Shown one piece after another: positions 8,350 to 15,656 of a stretch of 64,000 bases of DNA; position 1 is the first letter of the stretch, and every line of letters starts with the position of its first letter. A model generated the notes under the pieces. That model made no database searches. It saw nothing but the letters and a program-made list of their open reading frames with translations, and was not told the origin of the DNA. The position numbers and the translations under genes were made by a program. The stretch is from Candidatus Solirubrobacter pratensis (GTDB lineage Bacteria > Actinomycetota > Thermoleophilia > Solirubrobacterales > Solirubrobacteraceae): positions 310,001 to 374,000 of the forward strand of contig NZ_AUEK01000008.1 in assembly GCF_000425945.1 (NCBI RefSeq). Reading direction: 5' to 3'.

Positions 8350-8757
8350 ATGTTCGAGAACGTCCTGCTGATCCTCGCGTACACCGGCGTCGGCCTCGGC
8401 ATCCTCGTCGCCGGCTTCTACGTGCTGGACCTCCTCACGCCGGGCAAGCTCGGGGAGCAGGTGATGGGCGGGAACCCGGGCGCGGCGCTCCTGTCGGCGA
8501 CGTCGCTCGTGTCGCTCGGCGTGGTGATGTGGTTCGCGATCTTCTTCACCGGCGCCGGCTGGGAGCACCTCGACGACGCGGCGATCTACGGCGCGGTCGG
8601 CGTCGCGACGCAGGCGGTCGGGATCTTCATCCTCGACCTGCTGATCCCCGGCAAGCTCGCGCAGCACTGCTTCGAGCCGAAGCTGCACCCCGCCGCGTGG
8701 ACCATGAGCGGCGTCCAGGTCGCGACGGCGCTCGTCGTCGCCGCCAGCCTCACCTAG
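8350..8757 (+). CDS. DUF350 membrane protein (YjfL-like)
   Basis: A 135-residue protein with four hydrophobic helices arranged as two similar halves. Each half ends in a near-identical motif (LDLLTPGKL at about residue 27 and LDLLIPGKL at about residue 96). This internal duplication is characteristic of DUF350/YjfL. The function is unknown, but the family repeatedly neighbours YjfC/YgiC ATP-grasp enzymes and YjfM/YgiB lipoproteins. Its start has GGGAGCCCC upstream rather than a strong ribosome site. Its stop overlaps by 4 bases the end of a minus-strand TetR remnant. Confidence 0.85.
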   Translation: MFENVLLILAYTGVGLGILVAGFYVLDLLTPGKLGEQVMGGNPGAALLSATSLVSLGVVMWFAIFFTGAGWEHLDDAAIYGAVGVATQAVGIFILDLLIPGKLAQHCFEPKLHPAAWTMSGVQVATALVVAASLT

Positions 8758-8930
8758 AGACCGGCTTCGAGCATGTCGTACGCGCGGTCGGCCTCGGCGA
8801 GCAGCTCGGGGATGAACGCGCGCGGCCGCTCGCCCGCGACGACGCGCCGCTTCACCACCTCGAAGACCGACGCGTGCACCGCGGCGAGCGCCGACGCGAC
8901 GACGAACGGCCGCTGATCGTCGGCGCCGGC
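8754..8930 (-). pseudogene. TetR-family regulator, C-terminal remnant
   Basis: The last ~58 codons before the stop at 8754 read FVVASALAAVHASVFEVV, then KRRVVAGERPRAFIPELL and ADRAYDMLEAGL. This is the usual C-terminal end of a TetR ligand-binding domain. Upstream of about 8930 the minus-strand frame continues but encodes the antisense of unrelated fragments. No helix-turn-helix is present, so the regulator is truncated. It is the first of several remnants in this stretch. Confidence 0.6.
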
Positions 8931-8937
8931 GCCATCG

Positions 8938-9060
8938 CGCGCAGCGGCGAAGGCGCGCAGCAGATGCTCTTCATCGTCATCTTCCCGCTGATGTTCGTGA
9001 GCGGGATCTTCGTGCCCACGACGGGGATGCCGCCGGTCCTGCGCGTGATCGCGGAGTGGA
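8938..9060 (+). pseudogene. ABC-2 permease remnant, internal piece
   Basis: The plus-strand reading SGEGAQQMLFIVIFPLMF, then VSGIFVPTTGMPPVLRVIAEW, matches the conserved penultimate-helix region of ABC-2 (drug-exporter type) permeases, in which a FVP...MP element precedes an EWNP motif. The frame leaves the family directly after the tryptophan at 9058 and enters methyltransferase-like sequence. The missing continuation (NPLSS onward) appears about 1.28 kb downstream. Confidence 0.65.
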
Positions 9061-9064
9061 GGCG

Positions 9065-9627
9065 GCATCTGGTCGGCCGTGCCTCCTCCTGCGTGGTGCT
9101 CGACCTCCTCCCGGAGATGCTCGCCGCGGCCCCGAAGCGGCCCGACGTCCTCTACGTGCTCGGCGACGCCTCGGCAATGCCGTTCGCAGACGCGCAGTTC
9201 GACCTGGTCGTCTCGCGCTTCGCGGTCCACCACCTCGACGATCCGGTCGCGGCGTTCCGCGAGATGGCGCGGGTCGGCGTCGCGGGAGCGCGGGTCGCGA
9301 TCGTCGACATGGTCGACGGCGGGTTCACACACAACGAGCTCGAGCGCCTGCGGGACGAGCCACGTCGCGGCGCTGAGCCGGGAGCGGCTGCTGGAGCTGG
9401 TGGGCGACGCGGGCTTCGACGCGGCGGTGGTCTCCGAGCACGAGCACCGGATCGACGCCGAGCGCTGGCTCGCGCAGGCACACGGCGCTCCCGAGCCCGT
9501 CCGCGAAGCGCTGCGGGCCGAGGCGTCAGGCGGCGCCGAGACGGGGTTGCGCGCACGGTTCGCCGGCGACGCGCTCGAGATCACGCAGACGTGGGCCGTG
9601 GTGGGCGGGGTCAAGGCCGCGCGGTAG
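9065..9627 (+). pseudogene. SAM-dependent methyltransferase remnant, N-terminally truncated and frameshifted
   Basis: The fragment begins inside the Rossmann fold (VVLDLLPEMLAAA). It continues through GDASAMPFADAQFDLVVSRF and AVHHLDDPVAAFREMARV, which are UbiE-type class I methyltransferase motifs. Near 9353 the reading frame breaks: one frame carries LERLRD and the next carries SHVAALSRERLLELVGDAG through to a stop at 9627. The glycine-rich SAM loop and everything N-terminal to it are missing. Both the truncation and the frameshift argue against function. Confidence 0.7.
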
Positions 9628-9656
9628 GTGGGTGGTGCGTGACTTCGACCTCGGGC

Positions 9657-9802
9657 GCGCGTTCCGGGATCGGCGAACTGCGCGGGTAAGGGATGCGGGT
9701 CGATCCCGCTCGGCGGGCCGACGGGGCCACGGATGGTTCGCTCGTGCGCGAACCTCGGCGGCGGCGCGTTCCGGGATCGGCGAACGGTGCGGGTAAGGGA
9801 TG
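9657..9802 (+). repeat. Pair of ~39-bp direct repeats
   Basis: GCGCGTTCCGGGATCGGCGA begins at 9657 and again at 9764. Both copies continue through a GGGTAAGGGATG end, at 9695 and 9802, with only a few mismatches. The repeat period is 107 bp. No coding frame is evident across it. Confidence 0.7.
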
Positions 9803-9880
9803 GGGGGCGGACTGACGATCACGATCGATCATCGCGGTGGCGGGTTCGCGCATGTTCGATCATCCTCGCGCGGGTTCCCC

Positions 9881-9934
9881 GAGGGGTGCCTCACGAACCT
9901 TCGAACTATTCGAAGGTTCGTGAGGCACCCCCTC
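9881..9934. repeat. Long near-perfect hairpin (25-bp stem, 3-base loop)
   Basis: The left arm 9881-9905 (GAGGGGTGCCTCACGAACCT then TCGAA) pairs with the right arm 9909-9934 around a CTA loop; one extra C bulges near the base. The apex contains TTCGAA on both sides. There is no T-tract. It could be a strong bidirectional terminator, a palindromic repeat element, or the end of a lost mobile element. Confidence 0.75.
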
Positions 9935-10334
9935 GCGTAGTGCCCCCGAACCGATCACGAACCGATCACGCGGCCCCGCGAACCGCGCAGGCAACCTGAC
10001 CCGCTCCCTTACCAGCGCAGTTCGCCGGACCTGCCGAGCCGCGGGGAGAAGAGGCGCCGCACGCCGGGGGCGAGCCGCGGCCCGCGCACGCGTCCGGCCA
10101 CGGCCAGGCGGCGCGAGCGCAGCGAGGCGAGACGAGCGCGGCCGAGGCGCGACCCCGGCGCACCGGACGAGACGAGGCGCGGCGCGCCCGGACATCGGGG
10201 CGCGGCGAGATCACCGCGCGCGCGGAGCGCGCGACTCGGGCGCGGCGAGGCGAGGCGCGGTTGCGCCCGGACATCGGGACGCGGCGGGAATCACGCGCGC
10301 TCGGGGAGCCGCCCGCGGAGGCGCGACGGACCGC

Positions 10335-10525
10335 GCCGCCTCCTGGGTCAACCCGCTCAGCTCGGCCGCGACCGCGTGCCGGCAGCTGTTCGACAATCCG
10401 GTCGGACGGTTCCCGACGTGTGGCCGCAGCAGCACCCGGTGGTCGCGACGATGGCGTGGTCGGTCGTGTTCGTCGCCGTCTTCGCGCCGCCGGCGGTGAG
10501 GCGGTATCGCAGGCTGACCGACTAG
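10335..10525 (+). pseudogene. ABC-2 permease remnant, C-terminal piece with frameshift
   Basis: One frame reads ASWVNPLSSAATACRQLFDNPVG. After about 10405 the adjacent frame reads PDVWPQQHPVVATMAWSV, then VFVAVFAPPAVRRYRRL, TD and a stop at 10525. Together these give the typical C-terminal end of an ABC-2 drug-exporter permease: WNP motif, RELFGNP-like segment, last helix, basic tail. The break needs a one-base indel. It joins well with the fragment ending at 9060, so one permease gene may have been interrupted. The stop codon overlaps the MFS stop on the other strand. Confidence 0.6.
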
Positions 10526-11730
10526 ATCCGTGCGAGCGCGCGTCGTGGGAGCAGCGCCGGGGTCGCGAGCATCAGGACGCCGGCGATCGCGATCGCGGCG
10601 CGCGGGCTGGTGGCCGCGGCGAGCAGGCCCCACAGCGCGGTCAGCGCCGCGATCGTCGCGTTGCTGGTGACCGACCACGCCGAGAGCGTGCGGGCGACGC
10701 GGTCGCTCGCCGTCTGCTCGAGCCGGTAGGTCGCGAACACCGGGTTGTACACGCCCATGCACGTGACCAGGCCGAGCTGGACGACGATCACGAGCGCCAG
10801 GCCGGCGGCGCCCGGGCCGACGAAGGCGAGCCCGAGCGACCAGCAGGCGCGCAACGCGCCCGCGGCGAGCATGACCCGGTGCTGCCCCGCCCGCGCGACC
10901 AGCCGGCGCGACAGCCGCGAGCCGATCAGGCCGCCGACGCACGGCGCGCCGAACGCGAGGCCGTACTGCCACGGCGCGAACCCGAGGTCGCCGAGCATCA
11001 GGACGGCGATCACCGGCGCGGTCGCCATGATCAGCCCGTTGACGAGCACCGTGTTGAACAACAGCGGCCGCAGCGCCGGGTGCGACAGGATGTAGCGCCA
11101 GCCGTCCAGCAGGTCGCGGGCCCGCAACCGCGGGGCGCCGGCTCGGACGGGGCGCGGCTCGCGCCCGCCGATCGCGCGGATGCCCAGCGCCGAGAGCAGG
11201 AAGCTGACCGCGTTCGCCGCCACGGTCGTGACCGGGCCGAACAGCCCGATCGCCGCGCCGCCGAGCGGCGGCCCGAGCGCGGTCGCGGTCCAGGTCGTGG
11301 ACTCGAACCGGCCGTTCGCGACGAGTAGGTCCTCCGGCTCCACGAGCGCCTTCAGGAACGCGCCGCTCGCCGCCTTGAACGCGATGTCCGCAGCCCCGGC
11401 GACGACCGCCACGACCAGCAGCTGGGCGAACGTGAGCCGGCCGAGCGCGAACGCGGCGGGAACGCTCATCAGCGCCGCGAACCGGATCAGGTCCATCGCG
11501 ACCATCACCGGCCGCTTGCGGCGGAACTCGACCCACGGGCCGAGCGGCACCGCGACCGCCGCGCCCACGGCGAGCCCCGCGGCGGCCAGCAGCGAGACCT
11601 GGCCGGGGCCGGCGTGCAGCGCGAGGATCGCGATCAGCGGGAACGCGTCGAACGCGATCCAGGTGCCGAACGTGCTGACGGCATATGCCGCCCACAGCCA
11701 AGCGAACCGTCGCCCCGTTTCACGCCCCAC
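10522..11730 (-). CDS. MFS transporter (enterobactin exporter/EntS-like group)
   Basis: A 402-residue polytopic protein with about twelve hydrophobic helices. The opening FAWLWAAYAVSTFGTWIAFD, the cytoplasmic loop PWVEFRRKRPVMVAMDLIRF, and a central basic linker ahead of WRYILSHPALRPLLFN are typical of the MFS_3/EntS-type exporters in actinobacteria. In that subgroup the WRxLxxHPxLR motif marks the loop between the two halves. Substrates are usually small toxic compounds or siderophores; none can be assigned here. It is a single gene, convergent with the ABC-2 remnant, with its start about 160 bases from the LCP/ROK housekeeping group. Confidence 0.85.
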   Translation of the reverse strand: MGRETGRRFAWLWAAYAVSTFGTWIAFDAFPLIAILALHAGPGQVSLLAAAGLAVGAAVAVPLGPWVEFRRKRPVMVAMDLIRFAALMSVPAAFALGRLTFAQLLVVAVVAGAADIAFKAASGAFLKALVEPEDLLVANGRFESTTWTATALGPPLGGAAIGLFGPVTTVAANAVSFLLSALGIRAIGGREPRPVRAGAPRLRARDLLDGWRYILSHPALRPLLFNTVLVNGLIMATAPVIAVLMLGDLGFAPWQYGLAFGAPCVGGLIGSRLSRRLVARAGQHRVMLAAGALRACWSLGLAFVGPGAAGLALVIVVQLGLVTCMGVYNPVFATYRLEQTASDRVARTLSAWSVTSNATIAALTALWGLLAAATSPRAAIAIAGVLMLATPALLPRRALARI

Positions 11731-11762
11731 GACCGCGGGATCAAAGCGCGCGGGTCAGACGG

Positions 11763-12566
11763 CTAGGTCGCGACCGCGCGGTAGAGCGCGTTCGCGGGCG
11801 CGCCGGTGAGCTCCGAGACGACCGCGGCGGCGACCTTCGCCCGCGCGCCCGCCTCGACGAGCCGCCGCACCGCCTCGACGGCGGCCGGGTCCGGCTCCGA
11901 GCGAGCCGGAGCGCCGCCGATCACGAGCACGATCTCGCCGCGCGGGTCCTGGGACGCGTAGCGCTCCGCGAGCTCGGCGGCCGTCCCGCGCACGATCTCC
12001 TCGTGCACCTTCGTGAGCTCGCGGCAGACCGCGACGGGCCGCTGCGGATCGAGCGAAGCGAGCACCGCCAAGGACGCCGCCACCCGCCGCGGCGACTCGA
12101 ACGCCACGACCGTCTCGGGCGACCGCAGCACGTCCTCGAGCGCCCCGCGCTTGCGCGGCAGGAACCCGGCGAAGCGCCACGCATCGGAGGGAAGCCCGCT
12201 CGCCACCAGCGCGGTGAGCGCGGCCGACGGCCCGGGCAGCACCTCGACGGCCAGCCCGGCGGCGACGCAGCCATGCACGAGCGCGTAGCCGGGATCGCTC
12301 ACCAGCGGCATCCCGGCGTCGGACACCAGCGCGACCACGGCGCCCTCCTGCATCCGTCCCACCAGCTCGGCGGCCCGCGCGCGCTCGTTGTGCTCGTGGT
12401 AGGAGACCAGCGACGCGCTCACCCCGTAGCGCTCCAGCAGCACGCGCGTGTGGCGGGTGTCCTCGCACGCCACCACGTCGGCCTCGCGCAGCGCCGCCAG
12501 GACCCGCAGTGTCACGTCCTCGAGGTTGCCGATCGGCGTCGGGCAGACGACCAGCCGCCCGCTCAC
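11763..12566 (-). CDS. rsmI: 16S rRNA (cytidine1402-2'-O)-methyltransferase
   Basis: A 267-residue tetrapyrrole-methylase-fold enzyme that methylates the ribose of C1402 in the ribosomal decoding centre. Family motifs are PTPIGNLEDVTLRVL at the N-terminus, ACEDTRHTRVLL, VALVSDAGMPLVSDPG, and EVLPGPSAALTALVASGLP. The GTG start at 12566 overlaps the stop of the ROK kinase gene (GTGA). Length is normal (about 270-290 residues). Confidence 0.94.
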   Translation of the reverse strand: MSGRLVVCPTPIGNLEDVTLRVLAALREADVVACEDTRHTRVLLERYGVSASLVSYHEHNERARAAELVGRMQEGAVVALVSDAGMPLVSDPGYALVHGCVAAGLAVEVLPGPSAALTALVASGLPSDAWRFAGFLPRKRGALEDVLRSPETVVAFESPRRVAASLAVLASLDPQRPVAVCRELTKVHEEIVRGTAAELAERYASQDPRGEIVLVIGGAPARSEPDPAAVEAVRRLVEAGARAKVAAAVVSELTGAPANALYRAVAT

Positions 12567-13555
12567 GACGGGCGAGCCTCGATCGCCCCCGTCGCGCGAC
12601 CAGCCGCCAGCTCGCGCGCGAACAGCGCCGCGCCGATCATCCCCGCCTCGGGGCCGTAGCGGGCCGCCTCGACGCGCACGACGTCCTTCCCGGGCGCCAG
12701 CGCGCGCTCCATCATCACGCCGCGCGCGGGCGCCAGCAGCAGCTCGCCGGCCGCGATCACGCCGCCGCCGACGACGACGACCTGCGGGTTGAAGATGTTC
12801 AGCAGGTTCACGATCCCGACGCCGAGCGCGCGCCCGATCGTCTCGATCGCGCCCGCGGCGACCGGGTCGCCCGCGTTGGCAAGCTCGGTGATCAGCGGTC
12901 CCGTGAGCTCGCGGCCCTCCTCGAGCGCCGCGCCCAGCTCCGTGTCCGGCCGGCGGGCGACGGCCAGCGACGCCTCGCGCACGAGCGCCGAGCCGGAGGC
13001 GACCGACTCCAGGCAGCCCCAGTTCGGGCAGTTGCCCTGGCACGGCCGCCCGTTCATCTCGACCACCATGTGCCCGAGCTCCGCGCCCCCGCCGATCCAG
13101 CCGCGGTAGACCTCGCCGCGCAGGAAGAGCCCCCCGCCGATGCCGGTGCCGAGCGTGAGCAGCACCACCTCGGACGCGCCCTGCGCGATGCCGAGCTTCG
13201 CCTCGCAGTAGACGTGGCAGTTCGCGTCGTTGTCGACGATGACCGGGACGCCGAGCCGGTTCGCCATCACCTCCGCGAACGCGATGTCCCTGAGCGGCAC
13301 GTTGACCGCCTGCACCGCCATCCCCGTGCGGGTGTCGAACGTGCACGGGATGCCGAAGCCGACTGCCTCGATCGGCGTGCCGACCGCCGTCCGGATCTCC
13401 TCGACGGCGTCGGCGACCATCTGCACGAGTTGATCCTGGGTGAGCCCGAGGACCGGGCGGTTGGTACGGTGGATCACCGAAAGATCGGAGCCGACCGCGC
13501 CGGCCAGGAGCTTCGTGCCGCCGAGATCGACGCCGATGACGTGTCCCTCGGCCAT
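12563..13555 (-). CDS. ROK-family sugar kinase (glucokinase-like)
   Basis: A 330-residue ROK kinase. It has the phosphate-binding DLGGTK at residues 10-15, the second ATP motif TLGTGIGGGLFL, the catalytic-base region VDNDANCH, and the ROK zinc signature CQGNCPNWGCLES. ROK enzymes phosphorylate glucose or amino sugars at C6; a glucokinase role is most likely but not proven. A TATCGT box 9 bases before ATG 13555 suggests a nearly leaderless message. It is divergent from the LCP gene with only 27 bases between starts, and coupled to rsmI downstream. Confidence 0.88.
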   Translation of the reverse strand: MAEGHVIGVDLGGTKLLAGAVGSDLSVIHRTNRPVLGLTQDQLVQMVADAVEEIRTAVGTPIEAVGFGIPCTFDTRTGMAVQAVNVPLRDIAFAEVMANRLGVPVIVDNDANCHVYCEAKLGIAQGASEVVLLTLGTGIGGGLFLRGEVYRGWIGGGAELGHMVVEMNGRPCQGNCPNWGCLESVASGSALVREASLAVARRPDTELGAALEEGRELTGPLITELANAGDPVAAGAIETIGRALGVGIVNLLNIFNPQVVVVGGGVIAAGELLLAPARGVMMERALAPGKDVVRVEAARYGPEAGMIGAALFARELAAGRATGAIEARPS

Positions 13556-13564
13556 GTGCCGGCC

Positions 13565-13570
13565 ACGATA
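13565..13570 (-). promoter_or_regulatory. -10 box of ROK kinase gene
   Basis: The minus-strand TATCGT lies 9 bases before ATG 13555, inside the 27-base divergent gap with the LCP gene. A CGATATCG palindrome overlaps it, so both promoters must lie very close together. Confidence 0.4.
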
Positions 13571-13582
13571 TCGCGAGCCGCC

Positions 13583-14677
13583 ATGGCCGATCAGCACGAC
13601 GACGAACAGCCGCAGTACACGCTCTATCGGACCCGGCCGAAGCTGTTCCGGCGCGGCGAGGAGGACCTTGCGCCGGCCCGTCCCGAGGAGCCGCGGCGCT
13701 TCCAGCCGGACAAGCCCAGGCGCCGGCGTCGCCGCCTTCGCCCCGGTCGCATCCTCGCCTACCTCGCGCTGGCGCTGGTCGGCTGGGTGCTGGTCTCGCT
13801 CGTGCTCTTCCTCGTCTCCGCGCAGATCCAGTCGGCGAAGACCTCGAGTGCGGCCGACGCGCAGCTCGGCGGCGCCGGCTACCCGCTCACGTCGCCGAAC
13901 ACGATCCTCGTGCTCGGCTCCGACGCGCGCCCGAAGGGCACGCACGAGGCGGGAGCGCAGACGATCGGCGAGGCCGGATCGCGCTCGGACTCGATCCTGC
14001 TGATGCGGATCGGCGGCGGCGCGAACGCGACGCTCTCGATCCCGCGCGACACCGTCGTGAACATCCCCGGCCACGGCCAGGACAAGATCAATGCCGCGTA
14101 CGCGTACGGGGGTCCGGCGCTCGCCATCCGCACCGTCGAGCAGTTCCTCGGCATCGACGTCAACCACCTGATCGAGGTCAACTTCGAGAACTTCCCGCAG
14201 CTGGTCGACGCGCTCGGCGGCGTCACCTACAAGGGCAGCTGCGTCGTGTCCCGGCTCAACGGCGGCTTCAAGAACGGCGGCTACACGCTGCGGCTGCCGT
14301 CGGGCACGCACGAGATCAATGGCAAGCAGGCGCTCGCCCTCGCACGGACCCGGCACAACGACTGCAACCCGCGCGAGAGCGACCTCACGCGCGCCCGCCG
14401 CCAGCAGAAGATCCTCGGCGCGATCAAGGCGAAGGTGAAGTCGTTCGAGACGTTCGTGCGCCTGCCCTGGGTGTCCTGGGCGGCGCCGAAGGCGATCCGG
14501 TCCGACATGGCCGGCCCGTCGCTGCTCGGCCTCGTCGGCGCCGAGCTGACCGCCGGCTCCTCGGTGCCGCAGGTGCTCAAGCCGACGGGCACGGTCACGA
14601 CCGCGGCCGGCGGCGCCGGCCTGACCGTCGACGACGCGAGCAAGCACCGCGCCGTCCAGAAGTTCCTCGCGGGCTAG
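13583..14677 (+). CDS. LytR-CpsA-Psr (LCP) family cell-wall polymer ligase
   Basis: A 364-residue membrane-anchored enzyme: a charged cytoplasmic tail with a basic cluster (KPRRRRRRLRPGR), one membrane helix at about residues 50-73, then the LCP domain outside. Hallmarks are NTILVLGSDARP, RSDSILLMRIG, SIPRDTVVNIPGHG with the catalytic arginine, and ALALARTRHNDCNPRESDLT with the pyrophosphate-binding arginines. LCP enzymes transfer undecaprenyl-linked polymers such as teichoic acid, arabinogalactan or capsule onto peptidoglycan. ATG 13583 is the first in-frame ATG after the divergent ROK start. The long frame upstream is antisense to that gene. Confidence 0.93.
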   Translation: MADQHDDEQPQYTLYRTRPKLFRRGEEDLAPARPEEPRRFQPDKPRRRRRRLRPGRILAYLALALVGWVLVSLVLFLVSAQIQSAKTSSAADAQLGGAGYPLTSPNTILVLGSDARPKGTHEAGAQTIGEAGSRSDSILLMRIGGGANATLSIPRDTVVNIPGHGQDKINAAYAYGGPALAIRTVEQFLGIDVNHLIEVNFENFPQLVDALGGVTYKGSCVVSRLNGGFKNGGYTLRLPSGTHEINGKQALALARTRHNDCNPRESDLTRARRQQKILGAIKAKVKSFETFVRLPWVSWAAPKAIRSDMAGPSLLGLVGAELTAGSSVPQVLKPTGTVTTAAGGAGLTVDDASKHRAVQKFLAG

Positions 14678-14711
14678 CGCCGGACGCCGCCGCTCGCGCA
14701 AGCGACGCTGA

Positions 14712-15656
14712 CTAGAGGAGGATCGAGGCGAGCTGCTCGCGGTGCCAGCGGGCGTCGCCGTACGCGTGCGCGCTCGCCTCGGCGCGCTTGAGGAAGAGGT
14801 GCAGGTCGTGCTCCCACGTGAAGCCGATCCCGCCGTGGAGCTGGAGCGCGCGGCGCGTGACGTTGACCGCCGCGTCGGACGCGTAGGCCTTGGCCGAGCA
14901 CGCCGCCGCCCGCGCGGCCTGCGGGTCGTGGTCGAGCGCCCAGGCCGCCCAGTAGGTCACCGAGCGCGCGCCCTCGGTCTCGAGGTACATCTGCGCGCAG
15001 GCGTGCGAGACGGCCTGGTAGGAGCCGATCGCGCGGCCGAACTGCTTGCGCTCCTTCGCGTAGTCCACGGTCATCCGGGTCACGCGCTCCGCCACCCCGA
15101 CGGCCTCGGCCGCGGCGGCGACGTACACGGGGTCCCACGGGCGCGCCGGCAGCTCCTGCGCGGGCGTGCCGTCGAAGCGCACGGTGGACAGCGGCCGCGT
15201 CGCGTCGAGCGCGCGCGCCGACTCGACCTGGGCCTCCGCCACCGCGAAGAGCCGGTCCCCGGCGGTCACGACGATCGTGTCGGCGGCGTCGGCGTTCGGG
15301 ACCGCGATCTTCGCGCCGGTCAGGCGGCCGCCGTCCTCGCGCGGCGGCCCGTCCTCGTCCCACATCGCGATCGTCCCGCGCCCCTCGAGTCCCGGATGCA
15401 GGAGCGACGCCGCCCAGGTGGAGAACAGCGGCGACGGCGCCAGCGCGTAGCCGAGCTCCTCCGCCACGACCGCCAGCTCGACGATCCCGAACTCGGCGAT
15501 GCCCGGCCAGCCGAGCTCGACGATCTCGTCCCAGTGCGGGTCGGGCTCGCCGTCGAGCGCGATCCGCCGCACCTTCTCCAGCGGATAGCGGGCGGCCAGG
15601 AACTCGCGCGCCGTGCGCTTGATCTCGCGCTGGTCCTCGGTCAGGTCGAAGTTCAT
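14712..15656 (-). CDS. Acyl-CoA dehydrogenase (short subunit-type)
   Basis: A 314-residue flavoenzyme-like protein. It starts MNFDLTEDQREIKRTAREFL, and its C-terminal helical domain carries the conserved YAKERKQFGRAIGSYQAVSH and LQLHGGIGFTWEHDLHLFLKR. It is shorter than canonical acyl-CoA dehydrogenases of about 380 residues. Actinobacterial FadE pairs of this kind often form heteromers, for example in steroid side-chain degradation, so a complex with the neighbouring 374-residue gene is a reasonable inference. The start overlaps the stop of that gene (ATGA). The acyl substrate is unknown. Confidence 0.9.
   Translation of the reverse strand: MNFDLTEDQREIKRTAREFLAARYPLEKVRRIALDGEPDPHWDEIVELGWPGIAEFGIVELAVVAEELGYALAPSPLFSTWAASLLHPGLEGRGTIAMWDEDGPPREDGGRLTGAKIAVPNADAADTIVVTAGDRLFAVAEAQVESARALDATRPLSTVRFDGTPAQELPARPWDPVYVAAAAEAVGVAERVTRMTVDYAKERKQFGRAIGSYQAVSHACAQMYLETEGARSVTYWAAWALDHDPQAARAAACSAKAYASDAAVNVTRRALQLHGGIGFTWEHDLHLFLKRAEASAHAYGDARWHREQLASILL

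Larger units (their letters stand above)
9628..10334. other. Non-coding, repeat-rich stretch
   Basis: I see no credible gene here. Besides the direct repeats and hairpin listed separately, it has a tandem 11-mer (CGAACCGATCA twice, around 9948-9969). A duplicated ~48-bp block lies near 10173-10220 and 10251-10300, and includes GCGCCCGGACATCGGG in both copies. The sequence between is simple GAGGCG/GCGAGGCGAG-type repetition. Predicted frames are low-complexity Arg/Ala runs. Confidence 0.6.

Noticed and set aside
8754-9614. 286-residue minus-strand frame as one intact TetR gene
   Set aside because: Only the last ~58 residues fit TetR; the remainder is antisense to permease and methyltransferase fragments.
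10261-11328. 355-residue plus-strand frame
   Set aside because: Mostly antisense of the MFS gene; only the first ~260 bases contain the permease remnant, which is in other frames.
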